Assembly (NCBI GenBank): GCA_036346255.1
Contig: CM070632.1
Location: 25,012,657 to 25,076,656 of the forward strand
Length of the DNA stretch: 64,000 nt
Direction of reading: 5' to 3'
DNA from: Ampelocalamus luodianensis
Lineage: Eukaryota; Streptophyta; Magnoliopsida; Poales; Poaceae
Below, one piece after another: positions 45,713 through 58,296 of the stretch. The position numbers and the translations under genes are program-made. The notes below the pieces were generated by a model. That model was not told where the DNA came from and did not search any database. It saw only the letters and a program-made list of their open reading frames with translations. Every line of letters begins with the position of its first letter. The stretch's first letter is position 1.

Positions 45713-47529
45713 TGAATCTCAGTAACACAGTACTATGCAACTCACTGTGCATGTCAAATAGGATCTCATTGGAACTCTAGAGGTCCATACAATGGCAAGA
45801 AGAACACATGGGACGAGACTATAGCTCTACCTAGCAAGCTCTCTCTTTCTCGTGATGGCATGTGTTAGTGCAAGAGTCTTATTGCTTGGATGCATATGAG
45901 GATGGGGAAGAGGGGATGTGTGGTTTCCAGAAAGAATGTGTGGATGTTTGGAAAGGCTTTCTGCTTCTCCTCTGTCAAACCTTGTCCTAATGCTAGCATG
46001 TGATCTTCCCTTGTTCTTTCTCCCCCAGGCGAATACGTATGGACATTCACACCACACTTACTGCTCCCTGTCTACTAGTAATTCAAACTTGAAAGGTAGG
46101 TACCAGTGTGATAACAGATAAATATTTTCCCTCATTCACACTTGCACTCTATATATTGTAGAGGACAGTGTTCTGCCATCAACGAGAGTATCAAACAATA
46201 CAAAGCATATATAGCAGTACAACTATAGTATGTAAGTACAAATTAGGATAATATATGTCTCACCCGGTGATTCTAGATTTATGGCCTATTTGGAACATGG
46301 AAATTTCACAGAAAATAACTCAATTCCCACAGGAACAGAAAAAAAAATGTTGCATTCCAATCAGGGCCCTTATCATGTTAAAAGTATGTATTTGAGCTAG
46401 ATATATATCACAAGAAATGGAAATGGGAGCCAATTTAATCATGAAGAAAACAAGACAATGTTTACTAACTATGTATTAATATCCATGCATGAATGAGTTG
46501 GGATTGATTTGAGGCCTAGCTAGCAAGCATGGGAAGGAGGCCAGGAGAAGGTAGAGTCCAAGCGAAGCTCACAGGCGTCTACTGATCACACTATGTGACA
46601 TTCCAACAGGGTTGCTGCCCCACATGAACGCATACAACTTTCAGGAACTACTCATGCGAATGCGCGTCAGTACTGAGTGTCATATATATGTGAGCTTGCT
46701 TCGGAATTATACCATTCTCGTGAGCTGATAACAAGTAATCCATCGACCAGCTCCTCCTTCCAATGGATGAGCAACATATGGATATGCAGATGCATGGTTG
46801 GAGACACCGAGAATAATGTTCCCATGATTTGATTGGATAACTAGCTAGCAGCTCGCTCTCGCTCTCTCTCCCTCTCTAAATTCTAGGCCACATTATGCTC
46901 CACCGAAGTCATGGAATGTTTTTTGGAATATATGTGGCGAGGAGAAACTGAAATTAGGAGTTCTGGAAGTTTCCACTTGTAGTTAATTTGCTGGTACTAT
47001 AAATCAGTAACAACATTGCTGAAGATGGATGGATGCATGGTAACAACATAAATTTTTGTTGTCATGTGACTGTGAGTTGTATATGAAGACGTCAGTTGAT
47101 GTAGGCCTGATCGCCCATATGTGGGGTGGCCCTAGCATACCTGTTAATTCTGTTCTATCTGAAATGACTGGAACATTTCGCTGCACCCAGGAAACCCGAG
47201 TATGAAGTCTTTAAGTTCCATTCCGTCCGTAATTCCACTCTATTCCACCTGGAGTGGCCGGAATGCTCCATTCTGTTCCGTCAGGAATTTGTCAATAAGG
47301 AGACAAATTGAACTTCAATTTTAGATGCCGATCTGGGATATCTCCTACGTACTTAGATGTGTTTGCGCATAAATTATAGTTGCCGGACTAGGTTGCCAGC
47401 CTTCGGGAGACCGGCCCAGAGGTGTTCGTAAGAGCCATCCAAAGGAGGCCAGGATGTTGGATTTGGGCTTCGATCTATCTTCAGTAAACACACTAGTACG
47501 CTACTGTATTATTACGCTGAAACCCTCTC
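45713..47529. other. Intergenic, no gene recognised
   Basis: Includes a CT-rich simple repeat (46848-46876) and, at about 47215-47290, repeated 'ttccattccgtccg' / 'attccactctattccacc' phrases that look like a decayed MITE end. No supported coding sequence. Confidence 0.35.
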
Positions 47530-47773
47530 AAAAAAATATTATTATCTGAAAACCATGGAGATCTACACACAACCTTTGCATCATTTAAACAAAGCTGCTC
47601 AAAGCCATCCATCTAACCACGCAGAATTTTCCCTTTTGTCTTCTCTCTTTTTGGAACATGATCAAAATCAATGATACTCCGTGTTTGATATACATACATC
47701 TATTCAGCATGGCTACTTGCTACATACAAATTAACAAGTCTCGTTTCTGATTATTGATAAGAACGAATTGGCC
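47530..47773 (+). repeat. Direct repeat, copy 1 (about 245 bp)
   Basis: Matches 52361-52606 with only scattered substitutions and small indels, in the same orientation, from 'aaaaaaatattattatctg' to 'gataagaacgaattggcc'. Copy 2 lies just upstream of the oxidoreductase exon, so this may be a duplicated promoter or 5' flank. Confidence 0.85.
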
Positions 47774-48639
47774 GGCCATTTTATTGTGGGCTTTCAGCTA
47801 GGTACCTACAGCACAACATATTGAGTCCAGGAATCATATAAAAATCGAACAAGAGCCGAACAACATATTGAGCTCAGGAATCTACTGAACAAGCATGTGT
47901 ATTTGCCCATTACGCAAAAGCAGATCTCATGATTTTGCCCGTCACATAAGAAAGGATCTCAACAAATCACGGAGCGGAGGAAGAACACAAACTACAGAGT
48001 GAAGGAAGGAAGAAGGAAGAAAAAAAAAGGAAAAAACAAAGAAGGAAAGAACATAACCAAGAAGAGGAGAAGAAAAAGGAAAAAAGAAAGAAGGAATGAA
48101 CAAGAGAGGAACTAACCTGGGTGAAGAATCCGCACGTGACGTGCGTGTGTATCTCCAGGTCAAATAAAACACCAGGTAGCTTCCCTATTTCCCTTTGTTC
48201 CTACAACTATTGACTTGATTCCATGCTTTTCCTACATTTCTCCAGCAATTCCCCTGCAATTTATGAACATTCTCGAGTAGATTCCATGCTTTTGAATAAG
48301 ATCTGCACATATATGGCTAATTGCTAAGAGCATGACCTATTGTCTGGCCTCTTATATGCATTATTGAAATCTAGAAAAAAAAAATCAAAACCTAAACCAA
48401 AAACAAAACCTAAATTAACAAAATTTAAACTATGCAGGATAGAAATGATTAGACATTGGTGAACCCTTCTAAAAAAAGACTATCACTGACATCAAAGTCC
48501 CGCACTATCAAAAATCTAAACATAAGACTAAGTACATAATGCACAAGCAAGGTACATAAATTGCACAAGCAAAATACATAAATTGCACATTATGTCGTTT
48601 GCAATATTAGTTAAAATAGAATACAAGTTTTGCAAGATT
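47774..48639. other. Intergenic with a purine-rich tract
   Basis: 47995-48115 is nearly pure purine on the plus strand (gaaggaagaaggaag-type). The rest is AT-rich with short 'cataaattgcacaagca' repeats at 48535-48590. No gene recognised. Confidence 0.4.
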
Positions 48640-49135
48640 CACAAATTCGCTTCTTGAGTCCAATCGCGCCGGCCATTCCACGCTGAAATCCATTCGATCA
48701 TTTGCACTGCACTCAAACAAGTCCCATTGACATTCACACAATACACCCTGCTGATACAATAATAGTGGGTCATTGCTGACATACATGATCACTCTACCAC
48801 ACAAAAAATTTAACCAAGGAAATAATACAGGTTACACTATCATCCATTCATCTAGGACACGTTTTGCTTGATTGTGCCAATGAGCAAGTCAACGAAAAAA
48901 CCGCCTTGTGACAGTGCCTCCTCTAGTACTACAAGAAGACAACTTTGTAATAAAGCCTAATGGATCAAGAGGCTCATGCTCAAACACCATATCATTACAT
49001 TTTGTCCATATAGTCCAAGATATTGTAGCAAACTCATATAGCACAATCTTTAACTGCCTTCGACTAAGACTTCCTTCTAGATACAGATTTGAAGATACAA
49101 TCATAACACACAGGGATGCTATCTTTTGAACTTGG
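48640..49135 (-). pseudogene. LINE-like reverse transcriptase C-terminal fragment (tentative)
   Basis: The minus strand reads 'SRRQLKIVLYEFATISWTIW' followed by 'TKCNDMVFEHEPLDPLG', resembling the W-x-I-W-x-x-x-N-x-x-x-F motif after the zinc-binding domain of plant LINE reverse transcriptases. The surrounding frame is broken. No tail or target duplication was found. Confidence 0.35.
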
Positions 49136-49214
49136 AATATTGTGGGCGCATGATGACTTGGCCAAATTTATTCTGAATAACATGGAGTAATCATAATGTA
49201 ACTTTAGTAGCATA

Positions 49215-49625
49215 TCATAATGTAAAATCAAAACATGAAGAAACCAATATTATTCTAGGTAGGACAAAAAGCTCTAGACCCATGTGAACCCAGACATAAA
49301 ACAAAAAACAAAATCTAAAGAAACAAAAATTATTCTATGAAGGATAGAAAACTCTAGACCCAGGTGAACCCTAACATAAAACAAAAATCAAAACCTGAAG
49401 AATGAAAATTTTCTCATTGAAAGACATAAAGGTTTAGACCTAGGTGAATCCTAACATAAAAAACAAAACTCAAACATTGAACAATCAAACAGTTTTCTAA
49501 GATTGACATAAAGGTCCAGGCATAGGTGAACCCTTACATAAAACACGATCAAATTCTAAATAAACACATTTTTTTCCTAATAAGACATAAAGGTGCACAC
49601 CTAAGGGGATACTAACATAAACCTC
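49215..49625 (+). repeat. A-rich tandem repeat, about 80-bp unit, five copies
   Basis: Each unit carries 'gacataaaggt' or 'aaaactctagaccc', then 'aggtgaaccctaacataaaac', with the last phrase near 49285, 49366, 49444, 49527 and 49606. A sixth decayed copy lies at 48395-48475, separated by the LINE-like segment. Confidence 0.75.
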
Positions 49626-50838
49626 AGCTAAACAATGGGTATCAGGACTGACTAGAATTACAGTAATCATATTATAAAATGCCAAAATGGAAATTAATGA
49701 CAATGTACTAAACCGTACTGAAAGTTTAGTTATAATGGTATGCAACTTATACACTAACATGATTATTGACCATGACAATAAATTTATGGGTTGTAATTTA
49801 AGCATTGCATAAAAATTCACATTGTTGGATATTAGTAAAAAAAAAAATAGAAACTGAGATGCAAATTTTGGAAGGAAGTGATCCAAACATTCCAAACTAT
49901 ACTGCAAAACTTCAATTGAACATAACAAAATGCTAATGCACCCCTCAAGCCCATATAAAATTTCAATTGCTTAAGTACAAGTTAGAAAAGATGTTACATG
50001 GGTGATAGGTGTATTGGGATAAAAAAATATATAATTAAAACATAGTAAGAGAATTATACTACAGGATAGGGTTACAACCAATTTCAAAGGAAACAAAATA
50101 AAAGAGCAATAAATGATGAATTGCGCTGACAAAGAACTAAAATTGCAAATTGGATGTAACTGAAAGTTTAGTGAAATGGGTGTGCAACTTTTATTTTCAC
50201 AGGTTATTTACATAGGTTATCTACATGTCACATGCATATGTTAATTCTATGGTTAATTGTCATATTAAAAACTATAAGAAATGCAAATAACTGTACATAC
50301 ATAAAAAACATTGAATTTCATATACATTAAGACTGACAATGAAAAATTACCCAACTCTTAATTGTGCATACAATGTTGATCTGCAAGTGAGAACCAAGGT
50401 GACAGAACCAGGTCATCTTGCATACCACGGAAAAGAAGAAAAAGCTCGACTGTCAGTAACCCTTCATATGGCAAAGCACAAAAGCAAACAAACAACCAGG
50501 TATGTTTTGACTTACGCAAAACTTCATAAAAAATGCACACCAAGTGTTAGAAAATTGAACATCAAACAACACTGCAATAATAATATAATTGTCCTGCAAT
50601 TATGTCACATCCTAACAAATTTGTACATCAAATGCAGATGTGCACCTTTTCAGCTATAATGGAGTGTGCTGACCAAGTGTTGACAGATATGGATACAAAG
50701 AACTAGATATACAAGCCTACCATAGTGCTAGTCCGTGTGTATCAAGTGAAAGCATACAAGCAGCGACGTGACGCCATGTGAGAGTGATACTAGAGTAGAG
50801 TACATATCAATATTATATAGCAAGGTGGTTTGGAATCG
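49626..50838. other. AT-rich intergenic DNA
   Basis: No gene, RNA or repeat recognised. The open frame at 50339-50659 has no codon or motif support and is regarded as chance. Confidence 0.4.
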
Positions 50839-50839
50839 A

Positions 50840-51580
50840 TCATTTTTTTTATGAAAAGGCCATCAACATGCCTAATCGTATTGATAGAAAACATAATTTA
50901 CAGATGAGCCGAAAAGAGCTAAGAAAGAAAGAAAACTACTACAATACACTACAATGGCCCTCTAAACAACAGAAGTACACTACAAACGAAGGTGAGAAGC
51001 CCTTTAGGGCCGAAACAAGATACATAAAGAAATGAAGAGAAAAGAAAAGTGGATTACTCCTGAACAATGAACACTCCTGCATCGGGTTGCAAAGACCCTA
51101 ACTTTTAAGCACCTGTTGCTACCCAACGATGGGCGTTGTTTTTGAGTTGGCCTAGCAATCTCTCTGAACTCCACCCTTGCCTTCTGAAGATGCGTGAGTT
51201 CCTTTCTTTCCAAATTCTCCAATAGAACAAAATAGCTATGGAATTTCAAGCCTCCTTCATTCAGGTGTTTAAAATAGAATTGATTGATCCACCACTCCTC
51301 AAATTAAGCAAAATCATTGGGGGGACGTCATTGTTGCCAACCCGAACCAATCGCATATGCCTCTGAAAACTCTTTTGGAGTATCTACATTAAGATAGGAG
51401 ATGATGCATTGTCTCTTGATGTAGAAGGCACAGAGAGCACACCTGATTGTGTGACTAGATTTTTTTGCCAAATTTTCTCACATTAGCACTGCTTTTGAGA
51501 GCCAACCAATAGAAAAAATTGCATTTCATTGGGGACCAAGCTTTCCACACAAGACTTGAAGCTAGCTGTGTAATTATGTG
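50840..51580 (-). pseudogene. 5'-truncated LINE: reverse transcriptase zinc-binding tail
   Basis: Minus-strand reading gives a zf-RVT domain (PF13966): 'VWKAWSPMKCNFFYWLALK' then 'SHNQVCSLC' (51545-51440). It is followed by 'EEWWINQFYFK' and, one frame shift later, 'LENLERKELTHLQKARVEFR' and 'EIARPTQKQRPSLGSN'. The sequence ends toward an oligo-T on the plus strand (50841-50848), which is poly(A) on the minus strand. This is the usual structure of a 5'-truncated, target-primed LINE insertion. Stops and shifts show it is dead. Confidence 0.6.
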
Positions 51581-52360
51581 AAGCCGTCTACTTCCACCTC
51601 AAGATATCTTGATTTGAGGTTAAAATTACAAATTGGAATCGATATGTAAATGCACGTTGACCTTGCAGTGTCTGCTCATGGAATGAAACCAATCAATTGG
51701 ATAAGCCTACTACAGTAGATGGTTCAGAGGCAAACAAATCCATAGTTCAGATAGACAAAACCGCATGATTTCAAAACCCAATTAAACCCAGAAAATTAAC
51801 TACTACGATCTAACCAGCCACAAACAAGCAAAATTTCAGATCAGGATCACACAAAACCACATGCTCAAAGCATTCACAAAAAGTGAACTAGGTCTAACCC
51901 CCCCCAATCAAACTCAAAAATAGATCAGATCAAGCTATCAAACACCCATATCTACCAACCAATAGTCATCAGAACACTAAAACACCATGCGTGCACACAA
52001 TCATCGACCAAAACTATAGGGGGAAATCGAGAACACAAACCTCAAATCGGATGAAGCAGAAGCAGCCTTGAACACGACAACTCAACTGGAACCTCGTCGC
52101 CACAACATCTCTTGACTTGTTGAAAACCACCGATTGTTGACGGAGTTCCGCTCATACATAGTTCACAGAGTGACAGAGCCAAAAATATCAGTCCTAATAG
52201 GTTTGGGAATCATTGGGTCAAACACACAAAACCATACCCCAATAAAGCATGGTGGGTTCGTTAACTCGTGAAGTAACAACACAAATCACAAAGCAGATCA
52301 AAGGGTTAGAAAATTGACCAAAACTTACTTTTTTTCAGGTGATTGTGCAATCGCAAAACC
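51581..52360. other. Intergenic or leader-like sequence
   Basis: A C-run (51900-51906), A-rich sequence and a short GC block (52060-52130) resembling a minus-strand leader. No gene recognised. Confidence 0.3.
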
Positions 52361-52606
52361 AAAAAAATATTATTATCTGAAAACCATGGAGACCTACACA
52401 CAACCTTTGCATCATTTAAACAAAACTGCTCAAAGCCATCGATCTAACCACACAGAAATTTCCCTTTTGTCTTCTCTTTTTTTGGAACATGATCAAAATC
52501 AATGATACTCCATGTTTGATATACATACATCTATTCAGCATGGCTACTTGCTACATACAAATTAACAAGAGTCTCATTTCTAATTATTGATAAGAACGTA
52601 TTGGCC
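52361..52606 (+). repeat. Direct repeat, copy 2 (about 245 bp)
   Basis: Partner of 47530-47773. It ends about 90 bp before the first possible start codon of the oxidoreductase exon. Confidence 0.85.
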
Positions 52607-52692
52607 ATCCGGTTAAGCTCCTCTCTTCGGATTTGGGAGCGAGGGTTGCCATTTTGAGAAGAGTTAGAGAGAGCGACGGGTCGGACCGATGC

Positions 52693-52925
52693 ATGGTGGC
52701 ACTAGCGTCGTCATCACCGGTGGTGGCTACGACAGCGACGGAGGTTCCCGGAACGATGAAGGTGTGGGCGTACGATGAGTACAGGGACGTCGGCATGCTC
52801 AGGATCGATGAGGCCGTGGCGGTGCCGGTGGTGGGCGAGGACGAGGTGCTGGTGAGGGAGGCTGCTGCGGTCCCGTCAACTTCAAGCGACGGGCCAGCAA
52901 GTTCAAGGCCACCGACTCCCTACTC
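52693..52925 (+). pseudogene. First exon of a quinone oxidoreductase-like (MDR family) gene, frameshifted
   Basis: From ATG 52693 (or 52756) the frame gives 'MKVWAYDEYRDVGMLRIDEA', a short 'VAVPVVGEDEVLVREAAAV' stretch, and then leaves frame. Two bases over, 'PVNFKRRASKFKATDS' continues the family's N-terminal GroES-like fold, as in plant enone/quinone oxidoreductases that reduce reactive double bonds with NADPH. A likely deletion at about 52868-52873 causes the shift. A GT donor (ggtgggc, about 52926) follows. No second exon is seen before a copia element starts at 53305. The GC-rich exon contrasts with its AT-rich surroundings. It is either a captured exon or the remnant of a TE-invaded gene. 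Confidence 0.65.
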
Positions 52926-52929
52926 GGTG

Positions 52930-53304
52930 GGCTCTGCATTGCTCACACTTCTTCCCATTTCTTTCTTAGGTACAAGGCAGACGGAGACACTCAACACACA
53001 CCACACTCACATCATCCATGTATAAATACATGTATGCACCCATGAGTAAACATGTGTGCACGTCTCTTATACTTCTTGGAAATCATCCGGAGGCAACTGG
53101 AGCCTCATGGAATGTGGATACACACTTTCTCACTAAATGTGTTGGCGTGTGTTTCATAGGTTGCACTATGATAAATTGATGAACTTTTTTTGGTTTTGAG
53201 CAGATTTAGGAGTGCGATTTGCTCCCTTGCCTTGTTTCCTTCAACTTGGTGAACTAAATTGTGTTACGTATCGCTCATATATAACAAGGTGAAAAGAAGG
53301 GAGC
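52930..53304 (+). other. Presumed intron 1 remnant of the oxidoreductase gene
   Basis: AT-rich with a polypyrimidine 'ttttttttggttttgagcag' (about 53185-53203), a plausible acceptor, but the sequence after it does not continue the protein. Confidence 0.3.
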
Positions 53305-56300
53305 TGTATTAGGAAACATAGCCCTACAGGAGGAGACGCAGTTGTGTAGGGTTACGAAATATTGTGGGCTGGGGGTGTGGAGGGTAAAGTCCCCCACGGT
53401 ATGGACTACAAGTCCGAGTCGAACATATAATCAAGGTGTAAATATATAGCACTGACCTCTTATAATTCTAATCATAAGAAAAGAAAGAAACCCCTTGTAC
53501 GGATGGAGCTACCGCGATTCGTGTGAGGACCCTAGTTTATTAGACTTGTAATGCTTAGTCTTCCATTGACCCTAGCATCACAATTCAAATAAACCAAGGC
53601 TCAGGGTATGTATACTTCCCAGAAATGCAGTATACACACCCTGTTACAAAATCATGCATCAATTCCATACAACAAGTCTAATAAAAAGACATACAATAGA
53701 GATTAATACAACTAGGGCCAACCGGCCAAATAATAACTAAATAACAATTAAACAGCGGAAGCAAAAGCCATAAGATGGCGATAAATAAAAGAACCAATTA
53801 GTGTGCCTTTACCCACAAGGCAACCAACCGGGCCGCCAAGCTAGTCGTCAAACCCGCAGCACAGCTCACAAAAGGAAAGCCCTTAGGGCTCACCTTCTTT
53901 CTCTGCAACAAAAACATTAAGCAAAGCAACTGAGTACAAAAATTATTTTTGTACTCGCAAGACTGACGTGTAAGGGTAACAGAACTATAATTAACTACAT
54001 GCAAGCTTTATTTAAGTGGAGGGGGCTCTGGACTTACTTTTAGCATAAAGCAAGTTTTCATTTGCAATAATGTAATAGATTCAAAGCAATTTTGACAAAC
54101 TGTTTGTAATTGTTGAGATAACTGCGATACAATAATAATAATAACAACAATAAAGACAACCTGGAAGTGACCATCCCAAAAGTCACCACAACAATAGTAT
54201 GAACATCCATTCATACCAACCCATCAAGTTTTAATTAAATGTTGTAGTCTAATTCGTGAAAAGCTTACCCAAGCGTGTCCATAACCTAGGACGAGGATAT
54301 TCGAATAGTTTTAACCCTGCAGGGGTGTACCAATGTACCCACACTTCAGACCGCCTTTAAGCTACAAAGCACACTTCCGAAGGTATGCCGGCACAGCTAA
54401 GTCCTACGAGACATTTCCAATATTGTGTATTAACTACGAGTCGCTCGTATGGATAAATCCATACGCTTACATGGTAAAGCCGAAAAGACAACTACCCACA
54501 AAGGGTAAAGCTTTTCGGACAACTACCATGCTCCCAACACCATCCCTCCTGCGACCTCCTGCGACTCGGAGTCAACACACGTCAATGTACTAAGTCAAGA
54601 GAGGTCTCATACCCTCTAGTGTGGTTAGCACGCAAAATTGCCTGGATAACAGGTACTCACAAGATGTTCGGTCCTTAATTGACTCGGGCACCATTCCAGT
54701 CACACCCAAAAGCACACCCTCTTACCATTGTGCCTAAGTCGAAATCATTTTGTTTTCAGTTTTTAGTTTTCACAATTAAACATAGCAAAAATACTGAAAC
54801 ATAAAGTTATAATAATTTTTGTGTGATCAAAGTTATCGACTAAGTCGATAACCGCCCAATTCTACCGGTATCTAAGCATTGCTAAACATCATATCGTAAA
54901 GGCAAATAAAAGGTCCTAAATCATTCACCGGGCTCTAATTCACAAGTGAGGATAATATTCCTAAGGTAGTGGTAGGGGTGAACAATTTTTAGGGCAACAA
55001 TGCAATGGGATTAACTACCTCTAATCGACAAAATTAATCATTGACACAAAAGCATGCATACGTACGAGTAAAACAAAGTATTAGATTTTAAAAGTAATGG
55101 GATTGAGTGGATATGATCAAACTGCTTGCCTTTGCCTTGCTAGAGATATTCGACTTGCTGCAGAGGATCACTCTCGATATCAACGTCATCTAACGATAAA
55201 AACTGCCAAAGCGAAAATCAGCGAATAAACACCATAATGCCAAAAGTATACAAAAATTAACAACACAGAAGACAGAGTATGAATTTAGGAACAACAAATT
55301 AGTTGATTCGGAGTTTATTTAAATTAGCTAGGATTTCTTCTGATTGTTCTATTCAAACTTACTCATTTTCCACGATAATCATACAGTCAAAATCAATCCT
55401 CTAATATGTTCTCCTCTTTTGGCAGACTTTGATGGTGATGGTGTGCACATCTATTAGCTAAGCAGCAAATTACCATATTTTAAAATAGCTCACTATTCTA
55501 TGTACCCCTTTACTGTTGTAAGTCCTTTAGACCTACAAATTGCTATAGGAACACATACTAGCTAATTAGCCAACTACTAGATGCTAATCAGATTTTTTAC
55601 CAAACTTGGGCCTCACAGACAGCTACTTTCTAGAAAGATGCAGCTCCCTATGTTTGTTCAAGCAACCTACAAAAGAGCATCTTCAGGAATAAGGTGCTGC
55701 TAGCTAACTCCCTACAAGATCTTGATTCCTAAACAAATTAACTTTTGTAGAGTGATAACCAAGAGACCCTTGTATTTTCCTAATCATCTTCTAATTCTTG
55801 ATAATTCCTTTTTAAGAGGAAGAAGCTTAATTAGCAGCTTACCCTCAAATGTTGTTGCCCAAATTTTAAGTGGAGTTCTACTGACAAAGTTGAATAGCTA
55901 TCTTCATACCTGTTTTTCAGGTTAGTTGGTTTCCTCCAGCTCAAACTCTAAAGGCTAAAAAGAATCTATTAACAATGCTAACCACTTGCTTTAGCAAAGC
56001 CTTTAGCTTAATGCCAACCTCTACTATTTTCAGATTTGAGTGCTACTTGCTAGAAGATTGCCTATTGACTAATTAGATCAATACAAATTCTAGCTACTGA
56101 ATTGGTCAAGCTAACAGCCTCCTTACAAATCTGACACTTTCCAGACTAATAATCATGTAACCTACAACAGCAAACAAAATTCAGAACTAAAATGCTAAGC
56201 TTCCTTATAAGTTCAAAACTAAACTTTTGCTAATTCACTGGATGATTCAACAGACAAACCAAGTTTCTAACCTTCTAAACCTTTCTCTTCTCTGTTTTTC

Positions 56301-58284
56301 AATTCACTGACAACACAGGACAAAACTTCAGAGAGCTAAAGTCCAACTTCTTTCAAAACTCAACTTCGAATTTGTTAAACTAATCAGGATGACCTAAATA
56401 CATTGACATAGTTGATTCGCAGCAAAAGATTTGGCTTAAGGGAGTGGGCCCCACTGTCAGCCATAGGGAGCCCGAAGGAGGAACAGGGGAGGCTCGGTGT
56501 GGCTCTGGTCCTGGCTCGTCGCCGGCGAAGGAGTGGTGGCGCGGCAAAGGCGAACCCAAAAATGGGTTGCCCGGAGTAAAAGGAAGCTAGGGGTGGTCTC
56601 GGGGTGACCGGAGAGGAGGCGGTGCGGCGGCGATGGCGAGCGGCGGCCGACCGAGGAGGTGAAAAGGGGGCGACGGCGTCGGGTGGAGTTGGAGCAAAAC
56701 TAGCGAGAGCATGAGCACCAGTGATGTACCTGGAGCATGTAGGAGTGATCGACGAAGGCGGATAGCGGCCGGAGTGGGCTGGCGACGACGAGCCGGCGGT
56801 GGCGCGGGGTGGTCACCGTGGAGGGGTTCCTGTGGAGCAAAGCGACGCGAGTGAATGATCGGGGAAGGAAAAAGGAGGCCCAAGCATACTCAGAGAGGGA
56901 GGAATCGGAGGAGGAGTCGCCGAGAAGAAGTAGCGCTAGGAATGGCGGTGGCGGCCGTGGTCGGGGAAGAAGGAGTGCGCGCAGCTCCTCAGGCGATGAA
57001 ACCCACAATTGCTTGAGGGGTTTATCTCCTGGGGATGTGGAACACGCCGTGACGCGGTTGGCCGAGGTCGGGGATCGCCGGAGCAGCCGGAACGGCGTCG
57101 AGCGGGTCGGCTCTGGAGCTCATTTTGAGCTGAGAGGAAGAGTGAGGATGGAGAGGGAGGTCAAAAGGATGAAGGGATGCTCGGGAGCGGCCATTTATAG
57201 GCGAAGGACGGAGCTGCCGAGGTGAGGCGCGCGAGAAAACCGTGGGCGGTTTGGTGGCGCCGGTGAATGGAGCTCGGCGGAGCTTGCCACGACGCCGAGC
57301 TTGGCAGGTGGCGCGGGCGAGCGGCGCAGCGCGCGTGGAGGAAGGGTTCTGGCGACGGGGCCCACAGGTAAGTGAGAGGGGGAGAGCGGCTCGGCGGTGG
57401 CGTGTCGGACCCGGGTGGCGGGTGGCGCGGGTTCGGTCGGAGGAACAGTACTCGGGTTTGGATTAGGATTTAATTCTGACCGAAAATATGCAAGTTTGAC
57501 TTAGCCGATTGAAATAGAAATAAAATTCGAAAAATTCTGAAAATTTTTGTGGGCACTCTGAGGTTCAGAAGGGACTTAGGAAAAAATAATTTCAAATACT
57601 TTATATATGAAAATTTGTTAGAACTAAATTATTTTCAAATCTGCATTAGTGATTTTATTTGAATTTTGGTGAAGTCAAAATCACTTCTAAAAATTTGGTA
57701 AAAATAATTACAATTCAATATAAATAATATAGTATTTGAATAAATTATTTTTGGAAACTTTCATTCACACATTTTTCTGGAATTCAAATAGAAATGAAAT
57801 TTAAGTTTAAAAGTTTTGAAATTTCAACACAAACTTTAATGCAAAACATCAAAAGTTTAAAATTGCACACAAGTTTTAGGAAACCAAGAGCATGACCAAG
57901 AGATACAACAAAAGTTTTTTTTTATCTTTAATACTTTTATACATTTGAAATACAAACCCTAATTTGGGGTTGTTACAATTCGGCTCCCAGGGACGTAGAC
58001 TTTGCCGATCCGCATAAATAAATTCTCATATCTCTTGTGTACTTGTTGTGATTGCTCTCTTGTGCAAAGGGTTATCGTCGATTACAACATATTGTTGATC
58101 AAGTGAGTTGTTGATATGTAGACCGTGCCGGATTACGATGTGGCGGGCGTCGCAGTGAAGGTCGACAGTGTTAGATGTTAGATGTCTCTTTGTATAGGGT
58201 GCTCTTTGCATATTTACCTACACATGTGACATGTATATTTTGGCCTTTGGTCAAGTGGAATAGAATTAAGGATTCTTTCCAGCA
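53305..58284 (+). mobile_element. Ty1/copia LTR (about 520 bp) interrupted by a solo gypsy LTR
   Basis: TGTATTAGGAAACATAGCC starts at 53305. The LTR runs to 53521, is interrupted, and resumes at 57983 ('gctcccagggacgtagac') to a CA at 58284. A tRNA-Met-type primer site follows at once. Removing the insert and one ATTCG restores continuous 'accgcgattcggctccc'. Only this 5' LTR is seen. Confidence 0.7.
53522..57977 (-). mobile_element. Solo gypsy LTR, 4.46 kb, with ATTCG target duplication
   Basis: On the minus strand it reads TGTAACAACCCC ... GGTCCTCACA. ATTCG lies at 53517-53521 and 57978-57982, a perfect 5-bp duplication. A TATA motif on the minus strand (57199-57193, ctataaatgg) is followed by a GC-rich leader (57180-56440). 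The half at 53522-54730 is closely related to 62799-64000 at the window's end. No internal region is present, so it is a product of LTR-LTR recombination. Confidence 0.9.
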
Positions 58285-58296
58285 TGATATCAGAGC
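58285..58296 (+). other. Copia primer-binding site
   Basis: TGATATCAGAGC, one base different from the standard TGGTATCAGAGC, directly after the LTR end. Confidence 0.7.

Noticed and set aside
47530..52606. The two 245-bp direct repeats as LTRs of a 5-kb retroelement
   Set aside because: They lack TG...CA ends and there is no primer site, polypurine tract or pol between them.
56587..57466. Several long frames on both strands in a GC-rich block
   Set aside because: The block is the leader region of the solo LTR, just downstream of its minus-strand TATA. No domain is recognisable.
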